Source: an uncultured Bacteroidota bacterium (lineage in GTDB: Bacteria; Bacteroidota; Bacteroidia; Bacteroidales; UBA12481). Taken from it: DNA of 64,000 bases. Shown piece by piece: positions 44,580-54,831 of the stretch. A model generated the notes under the pieces. It saw only the letters and a list, made by a program, of their open reading frames with translations. It made no database searches and was not told where the DNA came from. The stretch is taken from contig CAINOB010000039.1 of NCBI GenBank assembly GCA_903851365.1, forward strand, positions 1-64,000. The letters run 5' to 3'. Every line of letters starts with the position of its first letter. Position 1 is the stretch's first letter. The position numbers were made by a program, and so were the translations under genes.

Positions 44580-47500
44580 ATGTACCTGAAAATTAAACGA
44601 TTATTAAAAGTAACCGCTGCTGTAATCCTATTCGGCATGGTTGTCGGCTCCGCCGCAGCTCAACAGCAGGGGCTTTTGGTTTCGGGGACGGTTTCCGACG
44701 AAAAAGGAAACTCGATGCCCGGAGTCAGTGTGTTAGTTGTTGGCACATCGGTAGCTACTTCCACGGATGTATCCGGGAAGTATTCGATCCATGTGCGGGA
44801 TAATGATAAAACATTGCAGTTCAGCTATGTCGGCTATCTCACCGTTACTGAGACCGTTAATAGCAGAAAAGTGATCAATGTGACCCTCAAGCCTTCAGCT
44901 TTCGACCTGGCTGAAGCTGTGGTTGTTGGTTATGGTCTCCAGAAAAAAAGCCTGGTTACCGGTGCAATTGCTAAAGTGTCGTCGGAAGATATGGCACGCG
45001 GCAATAACCTGAGAATCAACCAGGCCTTGCAGGGAAAAACTGCAGGTGTTGTCATCATGAATAACTCCGGGCAACCTGGCGACTTTGTTTCCGTTCGAAT
45101 CAGAGGTATCGGCACCAATGGTGATTCCGAACCACTTTACATTGTCGACGGATTTCCGACAAACGGTTATGGTATTGACTACCTGAGTCCGTCGGATATT
45201 GAATCTGTTGAAGTCCTGAAAGATGCTGCCTCCGCAGCGATCTATGGTGCACGTGCCGCCAACGGTGTAATCCTCATTACAACAAAACGCGGAGGTTCAG
45301 GTAAAACACAAATTACTTATGATACTTACATGGGCGTTCAGAACCCATGGCGCAAGCTCGATGTTTTAAACAGCAGCCAGTACCTGATGCTTCAGAATGA
45401 GGCAGCTGCAAATGCCGGACAGCCCTGGAAATTCACTCAGGCCATGATGGATACTATGCATACCAATACCGATTGGCAGAGCCAGATGTTTAATACCAAC
45501 GCTCCGAAAGTTAACCACGAGCTGACTTTTTCTGGCGGCAACGGTAAGGCCAGCTTCATAAGCTCAATTAACTATTATAAGCAGGAAGGTATCATAGCTA
45601 AAGGCAAATCAGAATTTGAACGTCTTACCTATAAACTTGCCACCGACTGGGATATGGATTTCGTAAAAATCGGTTCCAGCATCAACCTGGCCAATATTAA
45701 TAGTAAGGGAATTGCAGCAAACGACCATTTTGCAGCAACCAGCCTTATTCAGGCGCTCAATACTCCTCCTATTATTCCTGTAAAATTTGCTGACGGCACC
45801 TGGGCTACACCGGAAGATTACGGTATCGGCATGCAGGAAATTACCAACCCAGTAGCAATGCTGTCCTATACGAACAGTGCTACCAATACATATAAAGCAG
45901 TTGGAAATGCATTTGCCAATTTTGATTTCGGCAGGTTAACAGATGCTTTAAAAGGATTATCCTTCAGAACTTCTTTTGGCGGGGAATATGCCCTTGTTAT
46001 CAACCGCGGATATACTCCAAAGTATGACCTCGATGCAACACATAAAACCCTCATCAACGGAGTAAGCCGGAGCGACGATAACTACATCAACTGGAACGTT
46101 GAAAATGTTATTACCTATGACAAAACCATAGGGAACAACCACTTTACCGCTCTTCTTGGTCAAACAGCCTTGCGTAACCAATACAACAATGTTGGCGGCA
46201 CAAAGCAAAATGTCATTTTCAGTGATTTCGACCACGCCTATATTGATAATGCTGTTGATCCTCTCTCAGCCACGATTTACGGCGGATACAGCGACCACAC
46301 TTTGCTTTCCTATTTTGGCAGGGTTAATTATGATTTCAAAGGCAGGTACATGTTAACTGCCATCTTACGTACTGACGGATCCTCCCGGTTCGGTTCAGCT
46401 AACAAATTCGGTACCTTCCCTTCCGTATCTGCCGGATGGATCTTCTCTGAAGAATCCTTCGTTAAGAATGCCCTTTCATGGCTGAGCTTTGGTAAAGTTC
46501 GTGCCAGCTGGGGTCGGAACGGTAATGAATCCATTGGTGATTTCAGATATACTTCTTTGATGGGCACCGGAGCTATTTATTATTTCGGTGTTGACAAGGT
46601 TCAGTACAACGGTATGGTTCCAACCTCAATCTCGAACCCAAGCCTTAAATGGGAAACATCAGAACAAACCGATATCGGCCTTGATTTGGGTTTCCTGAGC
46701 AACAAACTGACCTTTACCGCCGACTTCTATAACAAAGTAACCAAAGACTGGTTAATACAGGCTCCGGCTCCACTGCTCGTTGGTAACGTTCCTCCATTAA
46801 TCAACGGGGGTAGTGTACAGAACATCGGACTTGACCTCGAATTGGGTTATCGCGAACATATCGGAGACCTCCATATTGATGCAAAATTGATTGGCAACAC
46901 TAATAAAAATACGGTACTTGAAATCCAGAACGCTGAGCAGCGTCTGACAGGCGGCAGTGGCGGTTTTGGCCAGGCCGGTATCGTTCGTGCGGTTGTTGGA
47001 TCACCACTGGGCGTTTTCTACGGTGTTAAAACCGACGGAATCTTCCAGAATGCTGCAGAAGTTGCTGCTCATGTCAATGCTGCAGGCAAACTTATCCAGC
47101 CCAACGCGCAACCAGGGGACTTCCGTTTTGTTGATCAGAATGGTGACGGAACCATCGACAGTAACGACTGGGTTCAGATTGGTAACCCTTATCCAAAATT
47201 CACTGGCGGTTTGAACCTGACCCTCGAGTATAAAGGTTTCGACATTAACATGTTCTGGTATACCTCACTCGGAGCTCAGGTTTGGGATGCCACTCGCCGT
47301 TATGATATGAACTTTACCAACTACCGGGGCTCCGCCCTCGAGCGTTGGACTGGCGAAGGCACTAGCAACACCTATCCGCGTCTGACCTATTCCGACCTGA
47401 ACGGAAACTTTAAAACCCCAAGTGATTTCTGGGTAAAAAATGCTGATTACCTGAGACTACGTAACCTGAGCATTGGTTACACTTTCCCGGTTAAAGTTAC

Positions 47501-47678
47501 CTCCGCTCTGCATATCAGCAAATTAAGAGTCTATATCTCTGGCGAAAACCTCCTGACCTTTACTAATTATGATGGCTATGAGCCTGAAATTGGTGGCGGT
47601 GTATTCAGCTACGGCGTTGACCACGGTATTTACCCGCAAGCCCGTTCGGTTTTCGGTGGATTAACCGTTACATTTTAA
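44580..47678 (+). CDS. susC: SusC-type TonB-dependent outer-membrane receptor
   Basis: This 1032-residue protein imports oligosaccharides across the outer membrane with energy from TonB. It has a signal peptide, a carboxypeptidase-regulatory-like domain (VSGTVSDEKGNSMPGVSVLV, SYVGYLTVTE), a TonB-box region around AEAVVVGYGLQKKSLVTGAI, a plug domain with NQALQGKTAGV, RIRGIGTNGDSEPLYIVDG and SIESVEVLKDA-like DIESVEVLKDAASAAIYG, and a long barrel ending FGGLTVTF with a terminal aromatic residue. It begins the beta-glucan locus, with susD 26 bp downstream. The regulator gene lies just upstream. Confidence 0.97.
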   Translation: MYLKIKRLLKVTAAVILFGMVVGSAAAQQQGLLVSGTVSDEKGNSMPGVSVLVVGTSVATSTDVSGKYSIHVRDNDKTLQFSYVGYLTVTETVNSRKVINVTLKPSAFDLAEAVVVGYGLQKKSLVTGAIAKVSSEDMARGNNLRINQALQGKTAGVVIMNNSGQPGDFVSVRIRGIGTNGDSEPLYIVDGFPTNGYGIDYLSPSDIESVEVLKDAASAAIYGARAANGVILITTKRGGSGKTQITYDTYMGVQNPWRKLDVLNSSQYLMLQNEAAANAGQPWKFTQAMMDTMHTNTDWQSQMFNTNAPKVNHELTFSGGNGKASFISSINYYKQEGIIAKGKSEFERLTYKLATDWDMDFVKIGSSINLANINSKGIAANDHFAATSLIQALNTPPIIPVKFADGTWATPEDYGIGMQEITNPVAMLSYTNSATNTYKAVGNAFANFDFGRLTDALKGLSFRTSFGGEYALVINRGYTPKYDLDATHKTLINGVSRSDDNYINWNVENVITYDKTIGNNHFTALLGQTALRNQYNNVGGTKQNVIFSDFDHAYIDNAVDPLSATIYGGYSDHTLLSYFGRVNYDFKGRYMLTAILRTDGSSRFGSANKFGTFPSVSAGWIFSEESFVKNALSWLSFGKVRASWGRNGNESIGDFRYTSLMGTGAIYYFGVDKVQYNGMVPTSISNPSLKWETSEQTDIGLDLGFLSNKLTFTADFYNKVTKDWLIQAPAPLLVGNVPPLINGGSVQNIGLDLELGYREHIGDLHIDAKLIGNTNKNTVLEIQNAEQRLTGGSGGFGQAGIVRAVVGSPLGVFYGVKTDGIFQNAAEVAAHVNAAGKLIQPNAQPGDFRFVDQNGDGTIDSNDWVQIGNPYPKFTGGLNLTLEYKGFDINMFWYTSLGAQVWDATRRYDMNFTNYRGSALERWTGEGTSNTYPRLTYSDLNGNFKTPSDFWVKNADYLRLRNLSIGYTFPVKVTSALHISKLRVYISGENLLTFTNYDGYEPEIGGGVFSYGVDHGIYPQARSVFGGLTVTF

Positions 47679-47704
47679 TTATCAATTATTTAAATTAAGC
47701 TGAA

Positions 47705-49309
47705 ATGAAAAAAATACGATATATAGCTTACGTTGCCTTAGTGATCTTTGGAATGCAGGCGTGTACGAAAGATTTTCTTAATCTTGAGCCTAAAACCGGT
47801 CTGGTTGAAGCCAACTTTTATAAAACCGAAAATGATGCCCTCCTTGCCTTAACAGGAGTTTACGATGCTTTTGCTATCCAGAACTGGCAGTTTATCCCCA
47901 TCATGTCTGATATTTTTTCAGATGACGCTTTCGCTGGCGGAGCTGATGCGAAAGACATGAGCCAATGGCAGGAAATCGAGTTGTCGCAGATGACGCCTGA
48001 AAACGGATCAGCGTCGGATTTATGGAACCGCTGCTACACAGCCATCTATCGCGCCAATCTGTATCTGGAAAAAGAAGGCGGGATTACCTGGACCAACCCG
48101 GCAAACCAGAAGCGTTTTGCTGCTGAAGCAAAATTCCTCCGCGGGTATATCTATTATGACCTTGCCCGCCACTATGGCTGGGTACCTATTATCACCTCGG
48201 TACTGCCTTCGATTGATGCCTATCGTGCAGCAAAACAGAACACCCCGAGTGAGGTTTACGCTCAGGCAATAAAAGATCTCCTCGAAGCATTGCCGGATTT
48301 GCCAGCTTCCGTGCCTTCCACCGAGGTCGGCCGCGTAACTAAATATGCAGGCGAAGCTTTAATTGCCAGGATGTACCTGTACTATAATGGTATCAAAACC
48401 GCTGTCCCGCAACTGGGGCTGTCAGGTGACCTGACCGATGGTACGACAAAAATCGACAAGGCTTACGTGCAGGCTGCTCTCGATGATATCATCAATAACG
48501 GCGGTTACACCCTCCTTCCGAACTATGCCGATCTTTTCGACTGGGCACATCAGAACAGCAACGAGGCCATTCTCGAACTGCAATACTCCGAAAAAGCCAA
48601 ATCAGGCGACTGGGGCGGCTGGGGTATTCACGGTAATTTCTCTGTTATATTCTACGGAATGCGTAACCCTGCTGGATTTGGCGGAGCATGGGATGCAGGA
48701 TGGAGCTTTGCGGTTGTATCCTGGTCACTTGTTAATGAATATGAGTCCGGCGACCCGCGTAAAGATGCTACCGTTTTCAATGCCGATGCAGGAAATGGCA
48801 CTTACCTTCACGCATTCGAGAACACCGGCTTTTTCAATAAAAAATGGATGCCTCGCAATAAATATCAGGCAACAGCCGGTTCACGAGAGCTCAATTATCC
48901 TGCAAACTTTATCGATATCCGTTACGCAGATGTATTGCTGATGGCTGCCGAAGTATTCCTCAATGATAACCCGTCAAAAGCCGCTGGCTACCTTAACCAG
49001 GTAAGAACGCGCGCTATGGGCGCCGGTGCAGCTAAAAATTCCATCACCATGGAGGATATCATGCACGAACGCCGGGTTGAACTGGGTGGCGAAGGATCAC
49101 GGAAATGGGATCTTCTGAGAATGGGCCTGGATTATACCAAATCAAAAATCGACGCCAGCTTCAACGTTCCCTCCTCAGCTCCTAACAAACAGGATTTTGT
49201 TGGACGTGAATTTGATGCTCAAACCTTTGGCATGTTCCCGATTCCGGGTGTCGAAATCAGGAATACAAATGCCGGTGTTCTCAAACAGTATGTACCTAAA
49301 TATCAATAA
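47705..49309 (+). CDS. susD: SusD/RagB-type surface glycan-binding lipoprotein
   Basis: SusD is the lid of the SusC transporter and binds the glycan at the cell surface. This 534-residue protein has a lipobox (MQAC, Cys20). It shows the family segments FYKTENDALLALTGVYDAF, RFAAEAKFLRGYIYYDLARH, the TPR helices, IDIRYADVLLMAAEVFLN, and the C-terminal ERRVELGGEGSRKWDLLRMG. It is co-transcribed with susC. Confidence 0.97.
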   Translation: MKKIRYIAYVALVIFGMQACTKDFLNLEPKTGLVEANFYKTENDALLALTGVYDAFAIQNWQFIPIMSDIFSDDAFAGGADAKDMSQWQEIELSQMTPENGSASDLWNRCYTAIYRANLYLEKEGGITWTNPANQKRFAAEAKFLRGYIYYDLARHYGWVPIITSVLPSIDAYRAAKQNTPSEVYAQAIKDLLEALPDLPASVPSTEVGRVTKYAGEALIARMYLYYNGIKTAVPQLGLSGDLTDGTTKIDKAYVQAALDDIINNGGYTLLPNYADLFDWAHQNSNEAILELQYSEKAKSGDWGGWGIHGNFSVIFYGMRNPAGFGGAWDAGWSFAVVSWSLVNEYESGDPRKDATVFNADAGNGTYLHAFENTGFFNKKWMPRNKYQATAGSRELNYPANFIDIRYADVLLMAAEVFLNDNPSKAAGYLNQVRTRAMGAGAAKNSITMEDIMHERRVELGGEGSRKWDLLRMGLDYTKSKIDASFNVPSSAPNKQDFVGREFDAQTFGMFPIPGVEIRNTNAGVLKQYVPKYQ

Positions 49310-49311
49310 TC

Positions 49312-51054
49312 ATGAAAAAAATTAAATATATCCTGATACTGGCCGTATCAGTCCTCATGCTCGGAGCTTGCAAGCCGACAGAATTGGCTTCTCCGAATGT
49401 CGGTGCGGCTCCTTCAGCCTCCGACCTTCAAATCACTGTCACTCCGGGGATAGATGCCTTCCATTTTATTGTAGAAAACACTTCTCCGGTCACCGGTATG
49501 GCTTCCTGGGATCTCGGTAACGGGTCCACCGCCACTGGCAACAAAACGACCGTGTACTATCCCGTACCTGCCGCTTATGTTGTTACCATGAGCCTTTATA
49601 CCAAAGGCGGACATGCATCGATTACTAAAACGATCACTACCACGGAAACCGACTGGGCCTATTTCTCGGATCCGAATATCACGATGCTATCTGGGGGAAT
49701 AGATGCCATCAACGGAAAAACCTGGGTAATGGATAGTCTGGCTTCCGGCCACATGGGCGTAGGTCCCAGCCTGGATAACAGCTTTTCCTGGTGGTCAGCC
49801 AGTCCGCTCGCCAAGTCGTTCAAGGGTTTGTACGATGATGAGTTTAACCTTAAACTGACCGGCTTTGCAGTAACGTACGACAATAAAGGGGTGAGCTACG
49901 TTAAGGATTACCGCAGAACGGATCCTGCCTACTCAAACCCAAGACAAAACGATAGCGATTATATGGTCGACTATCCGGGCCTGCACACCGGAACCTGGTC
50001 ATTCATGACCAAAGACGGCAAAAACTATCTGAAAATCAGTAGTGCAACACCCGTTTATCCATGTTTCGATACTGGTGCAAAAGACGGTGAATACCTGATC
50101 CTTAATATCTCGGAAAACCACCTGGAACTGGCTTGTACAGGATCAGACGGTAATGCATGGCATTATCTGTTAATCCCAAAAGGCTACGTATTGCCAACAA
50201 TTACTTTCGATGCTGCTTTTGCTCCGACGGCTAATCCGAATGAATATCAGTTCTCTATTACCAATCTGGTTGTACCCTCAACTATGTCTGTCTCCAAAGT
50301 GGTTTGGAATTTTGGTAACGGAACCACTGTTGAAACAACTAATCCCAATCAGGCCCAGGTTAATACCTATATGCGCAAGGGAACCTACAAGGTAAGCGTT
50401 GAAATCACCTCCTCGGAAGGTAAAACCTACGCAAAGGACCTGACAGTCGTTGTTGCAAACAACCATCCCGATTTTGTTGAATACCTGCTCGATGCCATGG
50501 TTATGTACAATGACTTCGGCGAAACCGAACTGGTGCCTGCAGCCGTTGACTTATCAGGAGGTGTTGCTGCTGTTCAGGTGGTCCCGAATCCTGATCCAAG
50601 CATGTATCCTAACCGCAGCAAAAACTGTTTGTTGTTTACCAAAACAAACAACGACTACGCTAATGCCTATATCAAATTGCCTGATGGCTACCGCTTTGAC
50701 ATTACCAAACAGACCAAATTCAAGGTACTCGTTTATGGCGTGGCAGGCGAAGTCGTTTTGATGAAACTTGAGAATACTGATCGCGCTGGAAATGCTTGGC
50801 AAACCGGTTGCGAACTCAAGCAAACCATCGTGGCAACAAACAAATGGCAAATCATGGAGTTTGATTATAAAGGCGCTGCAGCAGGTTTCGACTGGACCGG
50901 TGATATATTCACTTCAGATATCTCCACCGACAGCCGTTTCAACAAAGGCTTTTATAATGTACTTCGTATAATGTATCAACCTGGAAATCATGATGCTTCA
51001 TTCAGTGTTTATCTCGATGATATCGCTGGTCCGCATGTTGCCGGGTTAAAATAG
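49312..51054 (+). CDS. PKD-domain surface lipoprotein (SusE/F position)
   Basis: This 580-residue protein has a lipobox (LGAC, Cys20). Two PKD-type domains are visible: one near residues 60-105 (GMASWDLGNGSTATGN) and one near 320-380 (KVVWNFGNGTTVETTN, YKVSVEITSSEGKTY). The last 180 residues form a probable beta-sandwich (CLLFTKTNNDYANAYIKLP, WQIMEFDYKGA, FYNVLRIMYQPG) that resembles carbohydrate-binding modules. Its place straight after susD, two bases downstream, is that of surface glycan-binding proteins. It likely helps hold beta-glucan at the cell surface. Confidence 0.85.
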   Translation: MKKIKYILILAVSVLMLGACKPTELASPNVGAAPSASDLQITVTPGIDAFHFIVENTSPVTGMASWDLGNGSTATGNKTTVYYPVPAAYVVTMSLYTKGGHASITKTITTTETDWAYFSDPNITMLSGGIDAINGKTWVMDSLASGHMGVGPSLDNSFSWWSASPLAKSFKGLYDDEFNLKLTGFAVTYDNKGVSYVKDYRRTDPAYSNPRQNDSDYMVDYPGLHTGTWSFMTKDGKNYLKISSATPVYPCFDTGAKDGEYLILNISENHLELACTGSDGNAWHYLLIPKGYVLPTITFDAAFAPTANPNEYQFSITNLVVPSTMSVSKVVWNFGNGTTVETTNPNQAQVNTYMRKGTYKVSVEITSSEGKTYAKDLTVVVANNHPDFVEYLLDAMVMYNDFGETELVPAAVDLSGGVAAVQVVPNPDPSMYPNRSKNCLLFTKTNNDYANAYIKLPDGYRFDITKQTKFKVLVYGVAGEVVLMKLENTDRAGNAWQTGCELKQTIVATNKWQIMEFDYKGAAAGFDWTGDIFTSDISTDSRFNKGFYNVLRIMYQPGNHDASFSVYLDDIAGPHVAGLK

Positions 51055-51091
51055 ACACTTTCTTTTCATAATTATTAGTATTTGGAAATCA

Positions 51092-51148
51092 GGGGTTACC
51101 GTGAAAGCTATCCAACAATTGGAATTTCTTTGGTAACCCCTTTTCTTT
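51092..51148 (+). terminator. Hairpin with T-run inside the PUL operon
   Basis: GGGGTTACC (51092-51100) and GGTAACCCC (51132-51140) form a perfect 9-bp stem with a 31-nt loop, followed directly by TTTTCTTT. It lies between the surface lipoprotein gene and the GH26/GH5 gene. It could stop part of the transcripts so that susC, susD and the binding protein are made in excess over the enzymes, or protect the upstream mRNA end. Confidence 0.6.
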
Positions 51149-51152
51149 ACGT

Positions 51153-54100
51153 ATGAATAAAAAAGTACTAATATTCCTTCTCTTCGTATTTTCGATACAG
51201 GGGATTTGCCAGAATAATGTCCAGAGGTATTGGGGTATATACGATGACACCTCCTTTGGCGACACCAGCTCCATTGCCAGTCTGCGCAACCAGTTCGGCA
51301 AACAGCCTGCATTGGTTTCGCACCTTCTCAGCTGGACCCCTGATGGATTGATTTTCCCTTCCACCGAATGTAAACTCATTAGTGCGGCTGGGAGTATTCC
51401 ATTTTTATCCATCGATCTGTCCGTTTCATTGTCTGATATTTTAAAAGGCAAATACAACTCCTTGCTGGAGCATTTCGGTGCACAAATTCATGAGTTCGGC
51501 AATCCCGTGTTTATTCGTCTTGCACGGGAGCCAAACAGCGATTGGAATACATGGAATGGCTCTAAAAACGAGGACGGAGCGCTTATTTATACTGAAGCCT
51601 ATCGTTATACAGTAGACAAAATCAGGCAGGCCGGGGGCTCCAAAGTTGTCTGGGTTTGGACAGTCAACTCCGTGGATGTTCCGCAGCAGAATAAAAATAA
51701 TATGCTGATGTATTATCCGGGTGACCATTATGCCGACTGGATAGGCATCGACGGATATAATTATGGCAACTCCCAGAGCTGGTCGGTCTGGAATTCGTTT
51801 GATGATATTTTCTCGCAGTCCTACCGTAGAATTACGGCTGCCCATCCATCGAAACCGGTTATGCTGGCCGAAACCGGATGTGCACCCGGCGGCGGCGATA
51901 AACCCGGATGGATCACCGAAATGTTCCGTTCTATAAAAGCCAGCTATCCGCAGATCAGGGCGATTGTCTGGAATAACACCCACACTTCAGCAGACTGGCA
52001 GCTGTCGTTCCCCTCCTTGTCAGCTTCAGCCTTTTCAACAGGAATTTCGGATCCTGCCTTTCAAAGCGGTGCCGGTGGTCTGGAATCGTTGCATATGAAT
52101 TTTCCCACCGCTCCAATAGCGATACCGGAAGGATTTTTAAAAGCATCAGGTAAAAGAATTGTCGATGGCAATAATAACGAGGTGCTCTTGCGTGGAATGG
52201 GTCTTGGAGGCTGGATGCTCCAGGAAGGATACATGCTCGAAACTGGTGCTTTTGCAGGGACGCAACACGAAATAAAAGCAAGAATACAGGATGTGGCAGG
52301 CAAAACAGGCATGGAAAAGTTTTACGATGCATGGCTGGCAAATCATGTCACCAAAGCCGATATCGATAGCCTGGCAAAATGGGGATTCAATTCAGTACGT
52401 CCTGCACTTCATTACAATCTCTTTACCCTGCCGATTGAAGAAGAACCTGTTGGTGGCCGTCAAACCTGGCTGGAAAAGGGATTTGCTATGCTCGACAGCC
52501 TCGTCTCCTGGTGTGCAGCCAATAAAATGTATGTGATACTCGATCTTCATGCCGCCCCGGGCGGACAGGGTCGTGACAATAATATCTCCGATCGCGATCC
52601 CAACAAATTATCCCTCTGGGAAAGCTCTGCCAACAGAACAAAAACCGTTGAATTATGGAAACGGCTGGCCGAAAGGTATGCCGGCAATACTTGGATCGGC
52701 GGATACGATATCCTTAATGAAACAAACTGGGATTTCGAAAACAGCGGAAACGTGAATGGATGCAGCTGTCAACAGAATGCGCCCCTCCTCGACCTGTTTA
52801 AAAAAATCATTGCAGGTATCCGGACTAAAGACAACAAGCATCTGATCTTTATTGAAGGTAACTGCTGGAGCGGCAATTTCAACGGACTTTTTTCGCTCAC
52901 CTCAATTGATAAAAATCTGGCTTTCAGTTTTCATCGATACTGGAACCGTAATGATATTGGCACGATACAGGAGAAACTGAATATCCGCGATCAATATAAT
53001 GTGCCTCTCTGGATGGGCGAATCGGGTGAAAACTCAAATCACTGGTTTGCCGAAGCCATCTCCCTGCTCGAAATCAATAATATAGGATGGTCATGGTGGC
53101 CCGAAAAAAAGATCAATTCAATTGTAGGACCCCTGACGGTGATTAAAACTCCTGAATATGAGCAACTTCTCAATTATTGGAAAAACGGTGGCACAAAACC
53201 TGATTCGGTATTTGCTACAACCGCACTCTTAAAAATCGCCGAAAACCTGAAAATAAGTAACTGCATCATTCATCCCGATGTGACAGACGCCATGTTCAGG
53301 CAGCAAATGACATCTGAAACCAAGCCCTTTGTCCCGAACCATATCCCCGGAATCATTTATTCGGTGAATTTCGATATGGGCCGCAATAAATTTGCCTATA
53401 ACGATGCTGATTTTGAGAATACCGGCGGACAGGGTTCTGCCGACTGGAACCTGGGGTTTATCTATCGGAACGACGGGCCTGATATCGCCGTTTGTTCAGA
53501 TTCTTCACTTTACACCAACGGATATAATATCGACCATATAGAAAAAGGGGAATGGCTCACTTACACTTTTAATGCCGACAGTTCCGGCGTTTACAACATG
53601 CAGGTTCGGGCAGCTTCAGCCAGCAATTCGGGAGCCTTCCGGATAGAGATTGATGGAACCAATGTTTCAGGTTCAATTGCAGTTCCGCATACTGGTGGCG
53701 TTCAAAGATATTTTCCATTGGATATCAGAAACATAGAGCTAAGTGCCGGAAAGCATAAAATGACAATCTACTTTGAAGAGGGTGGTTTTTCCCTTAATTC
53801 AATCCTCTTTAGTGGCCCAACCGGAGCAGTGGGTGTACCATTCGCACTGCTGTCAGCAAAAACCGATGATCTGGGAAAGCAGGTGATACTCACTTTTAAT
53901 AAGCCTTTTGGCGGATTCCCCAGGTCAGGCTCCGACTTCACTTTAACTGCAGGAAGTAATAGCTATGTACCTGATTCAGTCTCTTTGGAATCTATTAATC
54001 CCCCTGCCCTGAGATTATGGTTCTCCAATATTTTCTCAGATACCGACCTTTTAAAACTAAACTACCAGGGTAATCGTATTCTGGATGCCAATAGCCATGT

Positions 54101-54827
54101 TTTACCGACTTTCAGGGATGTTCCGATCGTCAACACCATCATCGCCAGGCTACAGATTCCGGGGATTATCCAAGCCGAGGCTTTCAGTATAAACAGCGGC
54201 TTTACATTTGAAACCTGCAGTGATTCAGGCGGGGGGCTTGATGCCGGTTGGACCGATGCCGGTGATTACCTCGAATTTCCTGTTCGAATATCAGAAAAGG
54301 GCCTGTATAGAATCACCTACCGGTATTCCTGTAACTCAGGTACCTCAAGGGCTCAACTGTCACTCAATGACAATACCAGTACGTTGCTTAAACCCATCAC
54401 TTTTACCGAAACCGGGGGTTGGCAGAAATGGAACTCAGTAACCCTTGACGACAGTTTGCCGGCTGGCATGAAAACCTTGAGGTTCGCCGCTATTACGAGT
54501 GGGTTTAACCTCAACCGACTTGAATTCGTTAAAGTTCCCGACACAAAGGATTCAACCGACGTCGGCCAGGCAGGATTCATTCTCTATCCAAATCCAGCTT
54601 CTGAAAATGTTACTGTTGAGATCACGAACCCTGGCGGCAAGCCCCAACAGTTGGTCCTGATGGATCTTTTGGGCAGGGTATTATATCAAAAGGAAACGCC
54701 TTCCACCCCGACTGCAAAATTTATCGTGAATACAACAAGCTATCTTCCTGGGGTTTACCTGATCTGTGTAAGCGATCAACAATCGCTGGAAACCCATCTT
54801 TTGATGATAAAAAATATGAATCTATAA
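51153..54827 (+). CDS. Secreted GH26 + GH5 bimodular glucanase/mannanase with CBM6-like and T9SS domains
   Basis: This 1224-residue protein has a signal peptide (near SIQGICQN) and two catalytic modules. The first (about 25-310) fits GH26: IRLAREPNSDWNTW, with Arg in place of the usual His before the acid/base Glu, and VMLAETGC for the nucleophile. The second (about 325-690) is GH5: LRGMGLGGWMLQEG, VILDLHAAPGGQG, YDILNETNW (acid/base) and VPLWMGESGEN (nucleophile). Two CBM6-like sandwiches follow (about 730-890 and 1000-1130), and the end (GFILYPNPASENVTVEI) is a type IX secretion sorting domain. So it is secreted and anchored at the surface. Together with GH3 and GH16 it suggests mixed-linkage beta-glucan or a related beta-glycan as substrate. 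Confidence 0.88.
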   Translation: MNKKVLIFLLFVFSIQGICQNNVQRYWGIYDDTSFGDTSSIASLRNQFGKQPALVSHLLSWTPDGLIFPSTECKLISAAGSIPFLSIDLSVSLSDILKGKYNSLLEHFGAQIHEFGNPVFIRLAREPNSDWNTWNGSKNEDGALIYTEAYRYTVDKIRQAGGSKVVWVWTVNSVDVPQQNKNNMLMYYPGDHYADWIGIDGYNYGNSQSWSVWNSFDDIFSQSYRRITAAHPSKPVMLAETGCAPGGGDKPGWITEMFRSIKASYPQIRAIVWNNTHTSADWQLSFPSLSASAFSTGISDPAFQSGAGGLESLHMNFPTAPIAIPEGFLKASGKRIVDGNNNEVLLRGMGLGGWMLQEGYMLETGAFAGTQHEIKARIQDVAGKTGMEKFYDAWLANHVTKADIDSLAKWGFNSVRPALHYNLFTLPIEEEPVGGRQTWLEKGFAMLDSLVSWCAANKMYVILDLHAAPGGQGRDNNISDRDPNKLSLWESSANRTKTVELWKRLAERYAGNTWIGGYDILNETNWDFENSGNVNGCSCQQNAPLLDLFKKIIAGIRTKDNKHLIFIEGNCWSGNFNGLFSLTSIDKNLAFSFHRYWNRNDIGTIQEKLNIRDQYNVPLWMGESGENSNHWFAEAISLLEINNIGWSWWPEKKINSIVGPLTVIKTPEYEQLLNYWKNGGTKPDSVFATTALLKIAENLKISNCIIHPDVTDAMFRQQMTSETKPFVPNHIPGIIYSVNFDMGRNKFAYNDADFENTGGQGSADWNLGFIYRNDGPDIAVCSDSSLYTNGYNIDHIEKGEWLTYTFNADSSGVYNMQVRAASASNSGAFRIEIDGTNVSGSIAVPHTGGVQRYFPLDIRNIELSAGKHKMTIYFEEGGFSLNSILFSGPTGAVGVPFALLSAKTDDLGKQVILTFNKPFGGFPRSGSDFTLTAGSNSYVPDSVSLESINPPALRLWFSNIFSDTDLLKLNYQGNRILDANSHVLPTFRDVPIVNTIIARLQIPGIIQAEAFSINSGFTFETCSDSGGGLDAGWTDAGDYLEFPVRISEKGLYRITYRYSCNSGTSRAQLSLNDNTSTLLKPITFTETGGWQKWNSVTLDDSLPAGMKTLRFAAITSGFNLNRLEFVKVPDTKDSTDVGQAGFILYPNPASENVTVEITNPGGKPQQLVLMDLLGRVLYQKETPSTPTAKFIVNTTSYLPGVYLICVSDQQSLETHLLMIKNMNL

Positions 54828-54831
54828 TCGT

